The translations under genes and the position numbers were made by a program. This document shows positions 34,209-43,085 of a stretch of DNA of 64,000 nt, piece by piece. A model generated the notes under the pieces. It searched no databases and had not been told where the DNA came from. It worked only from the letters and a program-made list of their open reading frames with translations. The stretch covers positions 1-64,000 of the forward strand of contig NZ_SHKN01000005.1 in assembly GCF_004217115.1 (NCBI RefSeq). Direction: 5' to 3'. This stretch comes from Ancylomarina subtilis (GTDB lineage: Bacteria > Bacteroidota > Bacteroidia > Bacteroidales > Marinifilaceae). Position 1 is the stretch's first letter. Every line of letters starts with the position of its first letter.

Positions 34209-34997
34209 TTCTTTTATCGGGTCCACTTTTTTCCTTGCCTGGATATGCTTTTTCAGACTGGGTTTTGTGCGCAAACAGATGTATGAGCTAATGGCGTTGG
34301 AAAGCTGGATTTTGACCTGGTTGTTGTGAATGACCAGTTGCCAGGCTTCCTCATCGCCATAAATGCGACAAAACTCGAGTTCCTCGATTGGCAAGAGCAA
34401 GGGTTTAAATCGATGTTTCATCTTTATAAAGCCTGCATCCCATGCTTTTTGTCGGTAACGGACAATGGTGGATTTACCTAAATTCAGAACCTTAGCCAGA
34501 TAATCTGCTGGAAGATCACGGTAGCGACAATTCGAAGTGGTACGCCCTTGTTTTCGTGCCGACTGCCTTGCTATCCTATCTTTGTAATGAAGGTAATAGG
34601 TGACCACCGCTGCATAGATGAATGGGCGGAAGTTATTGAAATTCTGCTGCTCGTATATGGCACCGGTAGCAGATTGAAAATTGAGTTTTTTAGCCAGAAC
34701 TAAATAGCTCACGACTCTTACAGATTCGCGTTTGGAATTCATTATCACCCAGCCATTCTTCAACAACCATGCGAGATTGGACAGAAGTGTTTTCGGTGAC
34801 TTTATTTCTAGTGCCAAGCGTGTTTTTTCTCTTTGATCCTCATCCCAGAAGACATAACCCGAGCCCTGGCTTTTCAAGTACAAGAAAAGTCGTAGTGGAT
34901 TGACCTTCCTGTTGGAAAGGGCAAAGACTAAGAGTTCTATGGGGATGTTCATAGTTTGCATAGCAAACGATTTGAAATTATGAATTAGGAATTGCAC
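34200..34997 (-). CDS. DNA-binding-like protein of the mobility module
   Basis: A 265-aa soluble protein (alternative start ATG at 34949, MNIPIELLVFAL). Residues about 25-85 resemble a winged helix as found in replication initiators (RLFLYLKSQGSGYVFWDEDQREK...). A second helix-turn-helix-like segment lies at about 160-185 (DLPADYLAKVLNLGKSTIVRYRQKAW). A basic C-terminus ends the protein. It has no catalytic motif. It is downstream of the excisionase-like gene and probably functions in element replication or regulation (inference). Confidence 0.6.
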   Translation of the reverse strand: MQFLIHNFKSFAMQTMNIPIELLVFALSNRKVNPLRLFLYLKSQGSGYVFWDEDQREKTRLALEIKSPKTLLSNLAWLLKNGWVIMNSKRESVRVVSYLVLAKKLNFQSATGAIYEQQNFNNFRPFIYAAVVTYYLHYKDRIARQSARKQGRTTSNCRYRDLPADYLAKVLNLGKSTIVRYRQKAWDAGFIKMKHRFKPLLLPIEELEFCRIYGDEEAWQLVIHNNQVKIQLSNAISSYICLRTKPSLKKHIQARKKVDPIKEGF

Positions 34998-35001
34998 TTC
35001 G

Positions 35002-35018
35002 TCCTTCGGCAGGCTCAG
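35002..35018. repeat. REP-like unit CCTTCGGCAGGCTCAGG
   Basis: A short imperfect palindrome between two genes of the mobility module, of the same class as 34121-34140 and 16178-16197. Confidence 0.5.
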
Positions 35019-35044
35019 GAACCAAGCTCTGTGACCAGATTGGA

Positions 35045-35344
35045 CTAAGAGCTTAATGCGGGCTGGTAGTTCTTTTCCAGTGCTTCTTTTATGTCACTAG
35101 TTTTGTAGAGGGTTTTGCCTCCAAACTGAATGAAAGAAATTGTGGCTTCATCACGGTACTTTTGAAGCGTGCGTTTACAGATCTTGAGTAAGGTGCAAAC
35201 TTCATCGGTATCGAGATAGGTATCTCCTAATGGGTTTCTCTCATTTAGGGAAAGTTGTTTGAGTTGGGTTTCTACAGATTTGATTTTATCCGCAAGTTCT
35301 AAGAAAACTTTTACTAATTCTTTTTCTTGTTGCATAACGATCAA
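35045..35344 (-). CDS. Excisionase-like helix-turn-helix protein
   Basis: A 99-aa protein. The N-terminal half is a coiled helix (KELVKVFLELADKIKSVETQLKQL) and the C-terminal half a MerR-like/HTH_17 winged helix: YLDTDEVCTLLKICKRTLQKYRD, then ISFIQFGGKTLYKTSDIKEALEKN. This architecture matches Xis-type proteins of Bacteroidota conjugative transposons. It sits downstream of an rteC-like gene and upstream of two element genes, consistent with an excision operon. The alternative start MQQEKEL is three codons in. Confidence 0.85.
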   Translation of the reverse strand: MIVMQQEKELVKVFLELADKIKSVETQLKQLSLNERNPLGDTYLDTDEVCTLLKICKRTLQKYRDEATISFIQFGGKTLYKTSDIKEALEKNYQPALSS

Positions 35345-35684
35345 AGATTAAGAGTTAAAAAGTCGAAAAGTCCAATAGTCTAAAGAACTGATTCGTCTTT
35401 GCCAAAGCTTTGAATGGCTACAACAAGTTTAGGAAGGCTTTTACTTATTAATGGGTAAGTGTCATGTAAAAAAAATTCAACTATTTTATTGAAACATCTT
35501 GTGAATGAGGAATAATAAAGCTTTTAAGGAAACAATATTTTTGTTCCATTATTCAATTTACTTTAAGGTGCACTGAACTGCTTCTACCAATGGGTCACTT
35601 ACCCTGAAGTGTCATCTGATTTTCAACCAATTAAACCAAACACTACTAATCATAAACCAAAAATATAGATCTGATTATCAAAAT
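35345..35684. promoter_or_regulatory. Putative RteC-type control region for xis
   Basis: A 340-bp gap between rteC-like and xis-like genes. It holds a 9-bp inverted repeat GGGTAAGTG (35453-35461) / CACTTACCC (35596-35604), with AATGGGT and AAGTGTCAT each also present as direct repeats near both arms. In CTnDOT, RteC binds inverted repeats upstream of the excision operon promoter. This arrangement is similar (inference). Confidence 0.4.
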
Positions 35685-36689
35685 TTAGTTCTTATCACGA
35701 AGAGAAAAAATGTCTATTGCTGATATTAATTTTTGAAGAAAGGAAGTATTATTTAAGCGGGTAGAAATCTTATGGATCCTACTTTCATGTTCTGATATTT
35801 GATCCATATTAAAAAAACAGGATAGCTGACTTATAAGTTCTTTTCTCGAAAGCTCTCCTCCATCCTTTCTTTCGAAACTATTTGATTGATCAAGAGCTAA
35901 TGCTAATTCCAGGAAATCAGCAGTATTCGCTTTCCATTTAATATTTGAAGTTTTAATTGATGATTTTTCATTTAAATGAGATAGGTCTTTCAAACAATCC
36001 AATGTAGTTTCAAAATATAGGCTTAAAGGACTTCCATAAAAATCATCTCCCTTTTTAATAAATTCAGATTCAAATTGACGTCTTGTTTTCTTGAGATAAT
36101 CAATTTTATCAGGAATAGATTCAATACCACTAATCTCATTTTTTAAACGCATAAATCTCGCATAAGACCTTTGATCGCAGTCGTTATTAGAATTATTTTT
36201 TGTGCAAATAGAACTCAAGCAATTAGAATATTGTTCTCTATAATTCTTTATCAGCTTAATCAATTTTTTAATAATCTTCTTTTGAAACTTAAAATATTTT
36301 ACCAATCGAGATAAATCATTGGGATCGACATACACGCAAGAAACCGTTGAGTTTACTTTGGAAACAATTCTTGTATTTCCTGGTAACTGTTCAATATTTG
36401 GCTGATCACCAATCTGTTCCTTAAGCAATTCAAAAATATGCTGTAACATCTTCAAATAAATGATCTTTTCTGAATCAGAACTTAATTGAGAAATATACGA
36501 CCTCAAATCATTTACAAATTCGAAATACAATTGACTTAGGTAATTTTTAAAATCTTCATAATTCTCATGTGAATTAAAATAGACTTTATATGTGTCAATA
36601 TCTTTTTCAAAAGCAATGGTTGCAAGTGACAATTCATTTCTAAGAGCGATGAAATTAACTTCTTTAATCATACGAAAAGTTCTTTTCAT
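35685..36689 (-). CDS. rteC: RteC-like excision regulator
   Basis: A 334-aa helical protein. The C-terminal third (from about residue 245, IKWKANTADFLELALALDQSN) matches the RteC C-terminal winged-helix domain, with the usual KW...T...ELA.AL start, a LSCFFNMDQ segment and the closing RLNNTSFLQKLI. RteC of Bacteroides CTnDOT activates the excision genes. Here it lies between integrase and excisionase-like genes on the same strand, fitting that role. A long charged N-terminal part is poorly conserved. An alternative start MIKEVNF lies at residue 7. Confidence 0.75.
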   Translation of the reverse strand: MKRTFRMIKEVNFIALRNELSLATIAFEKDIDTYKVYFNSHENYEDFKNYLSQLYFEFVNDLRSYISQLSSDSEKIIYLKMLQHIFELLKEQIGDQPNIEQLPGNTRIVSKVNSTVSCVYVDPNDLSRLVKYFKFQKKIIKKLIKLIKNYREQYSNCLSSICTKNNSNNDCDQRSYARFMRLKNEISGIESIPDKIDYLKKTRRQFESEFIKKGDDFYGSPLSLYFETTLDCLKDLSHLNEKSSIKTSNIKWKANTADFLELALALDQSNSFERKDGGELSRKELISQLSCFFNMDQISEHESRIHKISTRLNNTSFLQKLISAIDIFSLRDKN

Positions 36690-36846
36690 CTAAATTAATT
36701 CAATTTTCATCACAAGTCAATAATTTATTGTAAAATTAAATCATAAAGAATTTAAAGACAGAAGATAAGCTCTCTCTCACAAAAGACATTAAGATGAAAA
36801 ACACAATTTACCTAATAGGACATTAACGACTAATATTGGAAAATCC

Positions 36847-38049
36847 TTATAAAGTTATTAGTCGATTGGCCGCATCTAAAACTTCGTTTTCGAAGCTATC
36901 AAGATAGATTTGTGTTGTCCTTTCTGTTGTGTGACCAAGCCCTTCAGAGATAATTGCCGTTGGTATACCAGAACGTTTTGCTATAGTTGCCCAGGAGTGA
37001 CGAGCGACATATGGTGTGAGTGTAATAGGTAATTCTAAGATCTTCCCTACCTGTTTTAATTTTGTACGATTTCTGGTCGCTCTTGCTGCATAGAGCTTAT
37101 GCATTTCTGCATGATTTTGTTCTAATAAAGGAAACACGTAGTCACTAGGATTTTTTAAGTCGGAGTATTTCTCTATAATCTTTAATGCAGGTGCCACGAG
37201 AGCAATAGTATATTTCTGAGAGGTCTTTTGTCTGGAATAATTAATGCGCTCGTTAAACACATTCAGAACCTTTAAATGAGCTATATCAACAAACGATATC
37301 CCCATACAATAGAAACTAAATATAAACAAATCTCGAGCTTGTTCCTTGCCTGGATCTGAACTAAGATCAAGATCCCGAATTTGTATGATTTGTTCTTTAG
37401 TGAGTGCTCGTTTTTGTGTTTTCTCAGATTTTACTTTATAATGTAAAAATGGATAGTTTTCTCTTTTTGCAAATCCCTCTTTTATAGCTCTATTGTAAAT
37501 GGCACGAATCGTACGCATGTAACATGAAATTCCATTAGTTTTCATTCCATTAAAGATCATGTGGGTTTCAAACTGTTTTATGAGGGTGTAATCTATTTCT
37601 TCGAAGCTGATAGATTCCTTACCCATAAACCGAATAAGAGCTGAAGATGCACTTCGATACGCACTGGCATTTCCCATCTTATTAATACTCTCGAGCTCTT
37701 GTATTAAATTATTTGCGTATACATTGAAAAGTGCTCCTGATCCAACATTATATCGTTGTTCAATATCTTCGACTGTATATAAATGATTCAATGCCTCTAA
37801 ATCGTTAACAATTTCCATAAGCTTGAGTAGGCACTTTCTAATCTCTATGTTTTTGCGTTTATAGAGTTGTGAAAAATTCTTAACCTTTACGTCTAAGAGG
37901 TTTTCCATTTCATCCCAATGATCTTTAAGAACTGATATCTTCATTGGGAAATACTTAAGTTTTCTCCTGTGAGAAACTCTAATCATTACTGGATGAGTTC
38001 CATCTTTATACTGTCTAGATGTAAAAAGTACTGCTTTGATCCTTGCCAT
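36847..38049 (-). CDS. int: Tyrosine-type site-specific integrase
   Basis: A 400-aa tyrosine recombinase of the Bacteroidota element type. It has an N-terminal arm-binding region (SHRRKLKYFPMKISVLKDHW), a core-binding SAM-like domain (about 100-200) and the catalytic domain with Arg in QARDLFIFSFYCMG, the YVARHSWATIA box, GLGHTTERT and the nucleophile Tyr in QIYLDSF. The residues for catalysis are all visible, so it should be active. The gene begins about 150 bases from the rnc terminator, which marks the probable boundary with the core chromosome. Confidence 0.95.
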   Translation of the reverse strand: MARIKAVLFTSRQYKDGTHPVMIRVSHRRKLKYFPMKISVLKDHWDEMENLLDVKVKNFSQLYKRKNIEIRKCLLKLMEIVNDLEALNHLYTVEDIEQRYNVGSGALFNVYANNLIQELESINKMGNASAYRSASSALIRFMGKESISFEEIDYTLIKQFETHMIFNGMKTNGISCYMRTIRAIYNRAIKEGFAKRENYPFLHYKVKSEKTQKRALTKEQIIQIRDLDLSSDPGKEQARDLFIFSFYCMGISFVDIAHLKVLNVFNERINYSRQKTSQKYTIALVAPALKIIEKYSDLKNPSDYVFPLLEQNHAEMHKLYAARATRNRTKLKQVGKILELPITLTPYVARHSWATIAKRSGIPTAIISEGLGHTTERTTQIYLDSFENEVLDAANRLITL

Positions 38050-38266
38050 ATCAATTCGCTTTAAATTCCAGAAAGTTTAAACATAGTTTAATCTTTTCCC
38101 TCTTAAAGCTACATTATTTTTCATTTTAGAACAAACACAACAAAGCAACAAAAGGCACAAAACACCCAACAACAAAGGGGTCTAGAGCCTAAAAAACACA
38201 AAAGAGGATGATAGCTAACTATCATCCTCTTTTGCTCTGCGAGCAGAATAAAAATTTAGCTACCAT
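38050..38266. other. Island/core junction region
   Basis: A 217-bp AC-rich gap between int and rnc. It holds the rnc terminator and, presumably, the attachment site of the element. No direct repeat partner for it can be identified inside the window, so the att core is not defined. Confidence 0.4.
38201..38234 (-). terminator. Terminator of the acpP-fabF-rnc operon
   Basis: A perfect 15-bp stem AAAAGAGGATGATAG / CTATCATCCTCTTTT with a CTAA loop, 33 bases past the rnc stop. On the minus strand it is followed by a T-rich run. It may work in both directions. Confidence 0.9.
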
Positions 38267-39013
38267 CTATGCTGTAGCTACCAAAGGTTCCTCAAGGCGC
38301 AATAAAGCTTCTTTTGCTGCCATTTGCTGAGCTTCCTTCTTAGAAGCACCAATTCCTGTCCCCATCATGTTACTCTCAACCTCAACCTCTGAAATAAATA
38401 CAGGCAACTTCATTTCCTTATCTAATCCATCTTCACGAGTATCGAAAACAACGTCTTTCTTATTTTTTTGAGCCCACTCAATAAGCTTACTCTTAAAATT
38501 TGTTTCTACAGTAACAACTTCTTCAATATTGATGTAGTTACGAAAGATTTTATCTTCAATAAAAGTTTTAGTTACAGAATACCCTTGATCAAGATAAATT
38601 GCTCCGACCAAGGCTTCGAATGCATCACCATAAATATGTTTATTATTATTCAGATTCACATTCGACATGACTTGCTTATTCAATCCAATCTTAAGCGCCA
38701 ATCTGTTTAAAGATTCACGACTAACAATTTTAGATCGAATTTGAGTAAGAAATCCCTCACTCTTATTGGGAAAGTATTTGTAAAGTATATCAGCCGTAAT
38801 AGATCCTAGTATGGCATCACCTAAAAATTCGAGACGCTCATTATTCATAGGAACTCCATCCTTACTTGGAATGGATGCTGATTTATGCACCAATGCAAGT
38901 TCGTACAATTCAAACTTATTAGGAACAAATCCCAAAAGATCAAAAGACAATCCATAAAACTCCCTCTTAGGCAAGAATCGAAGTTTTATGGATTGAATAA
39001 TAGATTTAATCAC
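38267..39013 (-). CDS. rnc: Ribonuclease III
   Basis: A 248-aa double-strand-specific RNase that processes rRNA precursors and mRNAs. The N-terminal nuclease domain carries the signature NNERLEFLGDAIL (about 60-72) with catalytic Glu and Asp, and a second acidic pair in DAFEALVGAIYLDQG. The C-terminal dsRNA-binding domain (from about 170) ends with GIGASKKEAQQMAAKEAL. It is last in the acpP-fabF-rnc operon, 3 bases after fabF. Confidence 0.97.
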   Translation of the reverse strand: MIKSIIQSIKLRFLPKREFYGLSFDLLGFVPNKFELYELALVHKSASIPSKDGVPMNNERLEFLGDAILGSITADILYKYFPNKSEGFLTQIRSKIVSRESLNRLALKIGLNKQVMSNVNLNNNKHIYGDAFEALVGAIYLDQGYSVTKTFIEDKIFRNYINIEEVVTVETNFKSKLIEWAQKNKKDVVFDTREDGLDKEMKLPVFISEVEVESNMMGTGIGASKKEAQQMAAKEALLRLEEPLVATA

Positions 39014-39016
39014 AAA

Positions 39017-40270
39017 TTATTCAGTAAATGATTTAATAATTACTGAAGCATTGTGTCCACCGAAACCAAACGTGTTGCTCAAAGCCGCTCTGATTTCGCG
39101 TTTCTGAGCTGTGTGTAGAGTTAAGTTTAGTTTTTCATCAATATCAGGATCTTGTTCTCTGTGATTGATAGTTGGCGGTACAGTAGAGTTTATAATTGCT
39201 AAAATACTAGCAATAGCTTCAACTGAACCGGCAGCTCCCAAGAGGTGACCTGTCATTGATTTTGTGGAACTAATGTTCATTTTATAAGCATGTTCACCAA
39301 AAACGGATTGTACTGCTCTCAATTCTGGAATATCCCCTACTGGAGTTGATGTTCCATGAACATTGATATAATCCAAATCTTCGGGTTGCATGTTTGCGTC
39401 GTTCAATGCCATTTTCATCGCATTGATGGCACCACGTCCTTCTGGATGTGTTGCAGTCAAGTGATAAGCATCACCAGACATCCCTCCACCAACAATTTCA
39501 GCATAAATCTTAGCACCACGAGCCTTAGCGTGTTCATATTCTTCAAGAATAAGAGCACCAGCTCCCTCTCCCATTACAAAACCATCACGGGTCTTACAAA
39601 ATGGACGAGATGCTTCTTTATACTCCTCATTATTAGTTGAAAGGGCCTGCATCGAGTTAAAGCCTCCTAATCCTGCTTCATTAATTGAAGCTTCTGAACC
39701 ACCTGAAATAAAAATATCAGCTTTACCCAAACGGATATAGTTCATTGCATCAATCATAGCATGAGTGGAAGAAGCACATGCAGAAACTGTACCGTAGTTC
39801 GGTCCCTGGAAACCATATTTCATAGAAATATGACCGGCAGCAATATCAGAGATCATCTTAGGAATAAAGAAAGGAGAGAAACGAGGAGTTCCGTCCCCGT
39901 TTGCATATCCTGTAACTTCATCTAAGAAAGTCTTAATACCGCCAATTCCAGAACCCCAAATAACTCCGGCTCTTGTTAAATCTTCCGCTTCCAAATCGAA
40001 ACCCGCATCCTCAATGGCTTCTTTAACAGCTACTAAAGCAAACTGTGTATAAACATCAAGTTTACGAACTTCTTTACGATCGAAATGATCCTTCGGATCG
40101 AAATTTTTAACTTCGCAAGCAAACTGAGTCTTGAATTTTGAAGCATCGAAATGAGTGATTTTATCCGAACCACTCACACCATTCTTCAAACTCTCCCAAT
40201 ACTCGGCAATATTATTACCGATCGGGTTAATGGTTCCAAGACCAGTTACTACTACTCTTCTAAGTTCCAT
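39017..40270 (-). CDS. fabF: 3-oxoacyl-ACP synthase II (FabF)
   Basis: A 417-aa beta-ketoacyl-ACP synthase that extends acyl-ACP chains in type II fatty-acid synthesis. The catalytic Cys lies in SACASSTHAM (about 163), and the two His in VHGTSTPVGD and KSMTGHLLGAAG. The C-terminus NTFGFGGHNASVI is typical. It is in the conserved acpP-fabF-rnc order, 23 bases after acpP. Confidence 0.98.
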   Translation of the reverse strand: MELRRVVVTGLGTINPIGNNIAEYWESLKNGVSGSDKITHFDASKFKTQFACEVKNFDPKDHFDRKEVRKLDVYTQFALVAVKEAIEDAGFDLEAEDLTRAGVIWGSGIGGIKTFLDEVTGYANGDGTPRFSPFFIPKMISDIAAGHISMKYGFQGPNYGTVSACASSTHAMIDAMNYIRLGKADIFISGGSEASINEAGLGGFNSMQALSTNNEEYKEASRPFCKTRDGFVMGEGAGALILEEYEHAKARGAKIYAEIVGGGMSGDAYHLTATHPEGRGAINAMKMALNDANMQPEDLDYINVHGTSTPVGDIPELRAVQSVFGEHAYKMNISSTKSMTGHLLGAAGSVEAIASILAIINSTVPPTINHREQDPDIDEKLNLTLHTAQKREIRAALSNTFGFGGHNASVIIKSFTE

Positions 40271-40293
40271 AAAAAAGGTTCTGGGTTAATTAA

Positions 40294-40530
40294 TTACTTA
40301 GCGTTTTCTTCGATATAAGAAATAGCGGCACCTACAGTCCCGATGTTCTCAGCTTGATCATCTGGAATAGCGATGTTAAATTCTTTTTCGAATTCCATGA
40401 TTAACTCAACAGTATCCAATGAATCAGCTCCTAGGTCGTTAGTGAAGCTAGCTTCAACAGCAACTTCTGTTTCATCAACACCCAATTTGTCAACAATGAT
40501 TGCTTTTACTCTAGATGCAATATCAGACAT
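40294..40530 (-). CDS. acpP: Acyl carrier protein
   Basis: A 78-aa acidic protein carrying the 4'-phosphopantetheine arm on the Ser of [15 protein letters not shown] (about residue 38). It has the standard length and opens the fabF-rnc operon. A Bacteroidota promoter candidate lies about 105 bases upstream. Confidence 0.98.
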   Translation of the reverse strand: MSDIASRVKAIIVDKLGVDETEVAVEASFTNDLGADSLDTVELIMEFEKEFNIAIPDDQAENIGTVGAAISYIEENAK

Positions 40531-40635
40531 AACTTTAAAATTTTAGATTAATATTTAAAAAACTAATTAATTTCTAACTCTGCAAAGAAATAAATATAGA
40601 TTATAAAATCAAACTTATTTCCACATAGTTGGTCG

Positions 40636-40643
40636 CAAAGATA
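40636..40643 (-). promoter_or_regulatory. Candidate acpP promoter -7 box
   Basis: TATCTTTG on the minus strand fits the Bacteroidota -7 consensus TAnnTTTG, with a TTTC word about 20 bases upstream as a weak -33. It would give a 5' leader of roughly 95 bases. Confidence 0.5.
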
Positions 40644-40884
40644 ATCCTTTTTCTCTCTCATGTGAAAGGTTTTTCAATTAAATTCACCCCCACAAAACAT
40701 TAATTATTGATTATCAGTCGATTAAGCGCGCACGATTATACACTCCCCAACAACATCATACCAATAATTATTAAAGGAACACGCATAAATTCCTGAATAA
40801 TAAGTAAAACAAGGCCAGATGCCCATAATCAATCATTGTATTAAAATTGATGATAATCAAAGGAGTATAAATTCATTTATTCAT

Positions 40885-40892
40885 TAACTTTG
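40885..40892 (+). promoter_or_regulatory. Candidate purN promoter -7 box
   Basis: TAACTTTG fits TAnnTTTG exactly and lies 26 bases before the purN ATG, so transcription would begin close to the gene. Confidence 0.5.
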
Positions 40893-40917
40893 CGAGCATA
40901 AACACCAAACAACAAGC

Positions 40918-41490
40918 ATGAAAAGAATAGCCATTTTTGCTTCTGGATCAGGAAGCAACGCTGAAAATATTGCTAATTATTTCAAATCAAATCCTGAAGT
41001 TGAAATATCAATCATTCTAAGCAATAAGAAAGATGCCTTTGTTCTCGAAAGAGCAAAAAAACTCAATATCCCAGGTCAAACTTTCACCAGAAATGACTTT
41101 TATGAGAATGACTCAATCATTAAATTATTAAAAGAAAAACAAATTGATCTGGTTGTACTGGCAGGGTTTTTATGGCTTATACCTGAATCATTAATAAAGG
41201 CTTATCCAAATGCAATTATAAATATCCACCCGGCTCTTCTTCCAAATTATGGAGGAAAAGGGATGTATGGCATGAATGTTCACAAGGCCGTTATTGCAAA
41301 CAAAGAGAAAGAAAGCGGCATAACTATTCATGTGGTTAATGAAAAATATGATGATGGAGAAACGATTCTTCAAGCAAAATGCCAGGTCGCAGAAAATGAC
41401 ACGGCAGAAGATCTTGCTAACAAAATTCATGAATTGGAGTATGAATACTTCCCTCGTACCGTTGAAGAATATCTGAACAAGATTAAATAA
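40918..41490 (+). CDS. purN: Phosphoribosylglycinamide formyltransferase
   Basis: A 190-aa enzyme that transfers a formyl group from 10-formyl-THF to GAR in purine synthesis. The phosphate-binding loop GSGSNAENI is near the N-terminus. NIHPALLPNYGGKGMYG contains the catalytic Asn and His, and an Asp follows in EKYDDG. Its length matches the family. It is a single-gene unit with its own promoter and a strong bidirectional terminator. Confidence 0.96.
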   Translation: MKRIAIFASGSGSNAENIANYFKSNPEVEISIILSNKKDAFVLERAKKLNIPGQTFTRNDFYENDSIIKLLKEKQIDLVVLAGFLWLIPESLIKAYPNAIINIHPALLPNYGGKGMYGMNVHKAVIANKEKESGITIHVVNEKYDDGETILQAKCQVAENDTAEDLANKIHELEYEYFPRTVEEYLNKIK

Positions 41491-41511
41491 TAGTTCAGTT
41501 ACAAATATCAA

Positions 41512-41548
41512 AAATGGGAGATTGTTTATTTAAAACAATCTCCCATTT
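41512..41548. terminator. Bidirectional terminator purN / M23 peptidase
   Basis: A perfect 16-bp stem AAATGGGAGATTGTTT / AAACAATCTCCCATTT between two convergent genes. Confidence 0.9.
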
Positions 41549-41568
41549 ATATTTTCCTTCAATATATA

Positions 41569-42933
41569 TTAGTTCATTACTTGCACACTAGAGTCAGAGA
41601 CAACTTCCTCTTTAGCCAAAGCTTCTTCATAACCCAATTCTATCAAAAGCTGATTTTTAATTTTAGTATAAGCTTCAATATTTTGTTCTGAAACCGGAGC
41701 CACAGGTGGTGATTTCATTTTTAATGGATTAATAGGCTTCCCATTTTTATGCACCCTAAAGTCCAAATGTGGTCCGGTAGCCAAACCACTTGCTCCCACA
41801 TATCCAATTACTTGCCCCTGTTTCACACGCGAACCAACACCAACATGTTTTCCAAATCGTGAAAAATGCATATAAGTGGTTGAGTAAACTGAGTTATGCT
41901 TTATTTTCAAATAGCGACCACCACCATTTTTCTGATTCCCTTTTTTAACCACTACACCATCACCAATAGCCATCACAGGAGTTCCTGTAGGTGCTGCATA
42001 ATCGATACCATGGTGGGGGCGATATCGCTTCAGAACAGGGTGAAACCGATGATTAGAAAATTTTGAACTAATTCGTGAATAATGCAGAGGTGCTTTTAAG
42101 AAGGCTTTCTGTAAACTTTTTCCTTCTTCATCAAAGTAACCTTCTTTCTCACCATCCTTAAATGCAAAAGCATAGTTATCCGAATTGTGATGTATAAAAT
42201 TAGCAGCAATCACATTAATCTGATGAATCGATTCGCCATCTATCATTTCTTCATCGTAAATAACATGAAATTCATCCCCTTTACCTATACCGAAGAAATC
42301 AATCGTCCAGGCATATATATCAGATAATTTCATTGAAAGCAAAGGATCAGCATTGGCATCAACCATCGCATTCCACAAGGATGATTCAATCTTACCTCTA
42401 ACCTGCTTACGAACTTTAGTTATTTCCTTCTGTCCCTTATAAACCTGAATGGTATCCGTTAAATCAAAAACGATATATTCCTTGGGGGTGTTTTCATAAA
42501 TAAAATATTCAGCTGTCTTTAAACTATCCTTCGTAAAAAGCATAGCATATTTTCGACCTGATTTTATCTTACGAACATTAAAAACCTTTTTTGCCTTTTC
42601 TGCAATCTCATGAATAAGCTTGGACGAAACCTTGTGTTTGTCTAGAATAACAGAAAGCGTTTGATTGCGCTTTACCTTATACTCTTCGAGTTGGAAATTA
42701 TCAATGGGGAAACCATATTTATAATTGACCTCCTGATTCTGAACAGAATCGATTAAAACAGGTAAAGCTTTGTCAGCTGGAGTTAATTCTATATCCGTTC
42801 TATTCTTGTAAAAAAACACACCTGCAAGAATCAGAACTGGAATAATTAGGTATTGCACCTTTAGGAAACGCTTCATAAAATAATTAAATCTTCTAAATGA
42901 AAATTGGTCGGATTTCTTTATCATATCGGCCAT
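41569..42933 (-). CDS. M23-family murein endopeptidase, membrane anchored
   Basis: A 454-aa cell-wall hydrolase. One anchor helix (about 28-46, QYLIIPVLILAGVFFY) is followed by a LysM-like/OapA-like linker (about 80-130), and the C-terminal LytM domain (about 300-400) carries the zinc ligands in HHGIDYAAP, TYMHFS and GPHLDFRVH. It cleaves peptide cross-links for growth or division. It is a lone gene between terminators. Start choice: MIKKSD four codons in is possible. Confidence 0.92.
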   Translation of the reverse strand: MADMIKKSDQFSFRRFNYFMKRFLKVQYLIIPVLILAGVFFYKNRTDIELTPADKALPVLIDSVQNQEVNYKYGFPIDNFQLEEYKVKRNQTLSVILDKHKVSSKLIHEIAEKAKKVFNVRKIKSGRKYAMLFTKDSLKTAEYFIYENTPKEYIVFDLTDTIQVYKGQKEITKVRKQVRGKIESSLWNAMVDANADPLLSMKLSDIYAWTIDFFGIGKGDEFHVIYDEEMIDGESIHQINVIAANFIHHNSDNYAFAFKDGEKEGYFDEEGKSLQKAFLKAPLHYSRISSKFSNHRFHPVLKRYRPHHGIDYAAPTGTPVMAIGDGVVVKKGNQKNGGGRYLKIKHNSVYSTTYMHFSRFGKHVGVGSRVKQGQVIGYVGASGLATGPHLDFRVHKNGKPINPLKMKSPPVAPVSEQNIEAYTKIKNQLLIELGYEEALAKEEVVSDSSVQVMN

Positions 42934-43001
42934 CCATCCTCACAATTCTATTCTATCGGCCGACATCGTCGCCGAAGTTAATATTTATAAAATGCTGATA
43001 C

Positions 43002-43040
43002 AAATTGCCGGGTGGTAGATTCATCTACACCCGGCAATTT
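43002..43040 (-). terminator. Terminator after YitT-family gene
   Basis: A long GC-rich stem AAATTGCCGGGTG(G)TAGAT / ATCTACACCCGGCAATTT with one bulge, about 46 bases past the stop. Confidence 0.8.
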
Positions 43041-43085
43041 TAACATTATTAAACCTCTTGGTTTATATTCCTTAAGAAAGATCCA

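Larger units (their letters stand above)
40531..40917. other. Divergent promoter region acpP / purN
   Basis: A 387-bp region between divergent genes. It contains a TAnnTTTG box for each direction (see the two promoter entries). Otherwise AT-rich without a supported gene. Confidence 0.5.
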
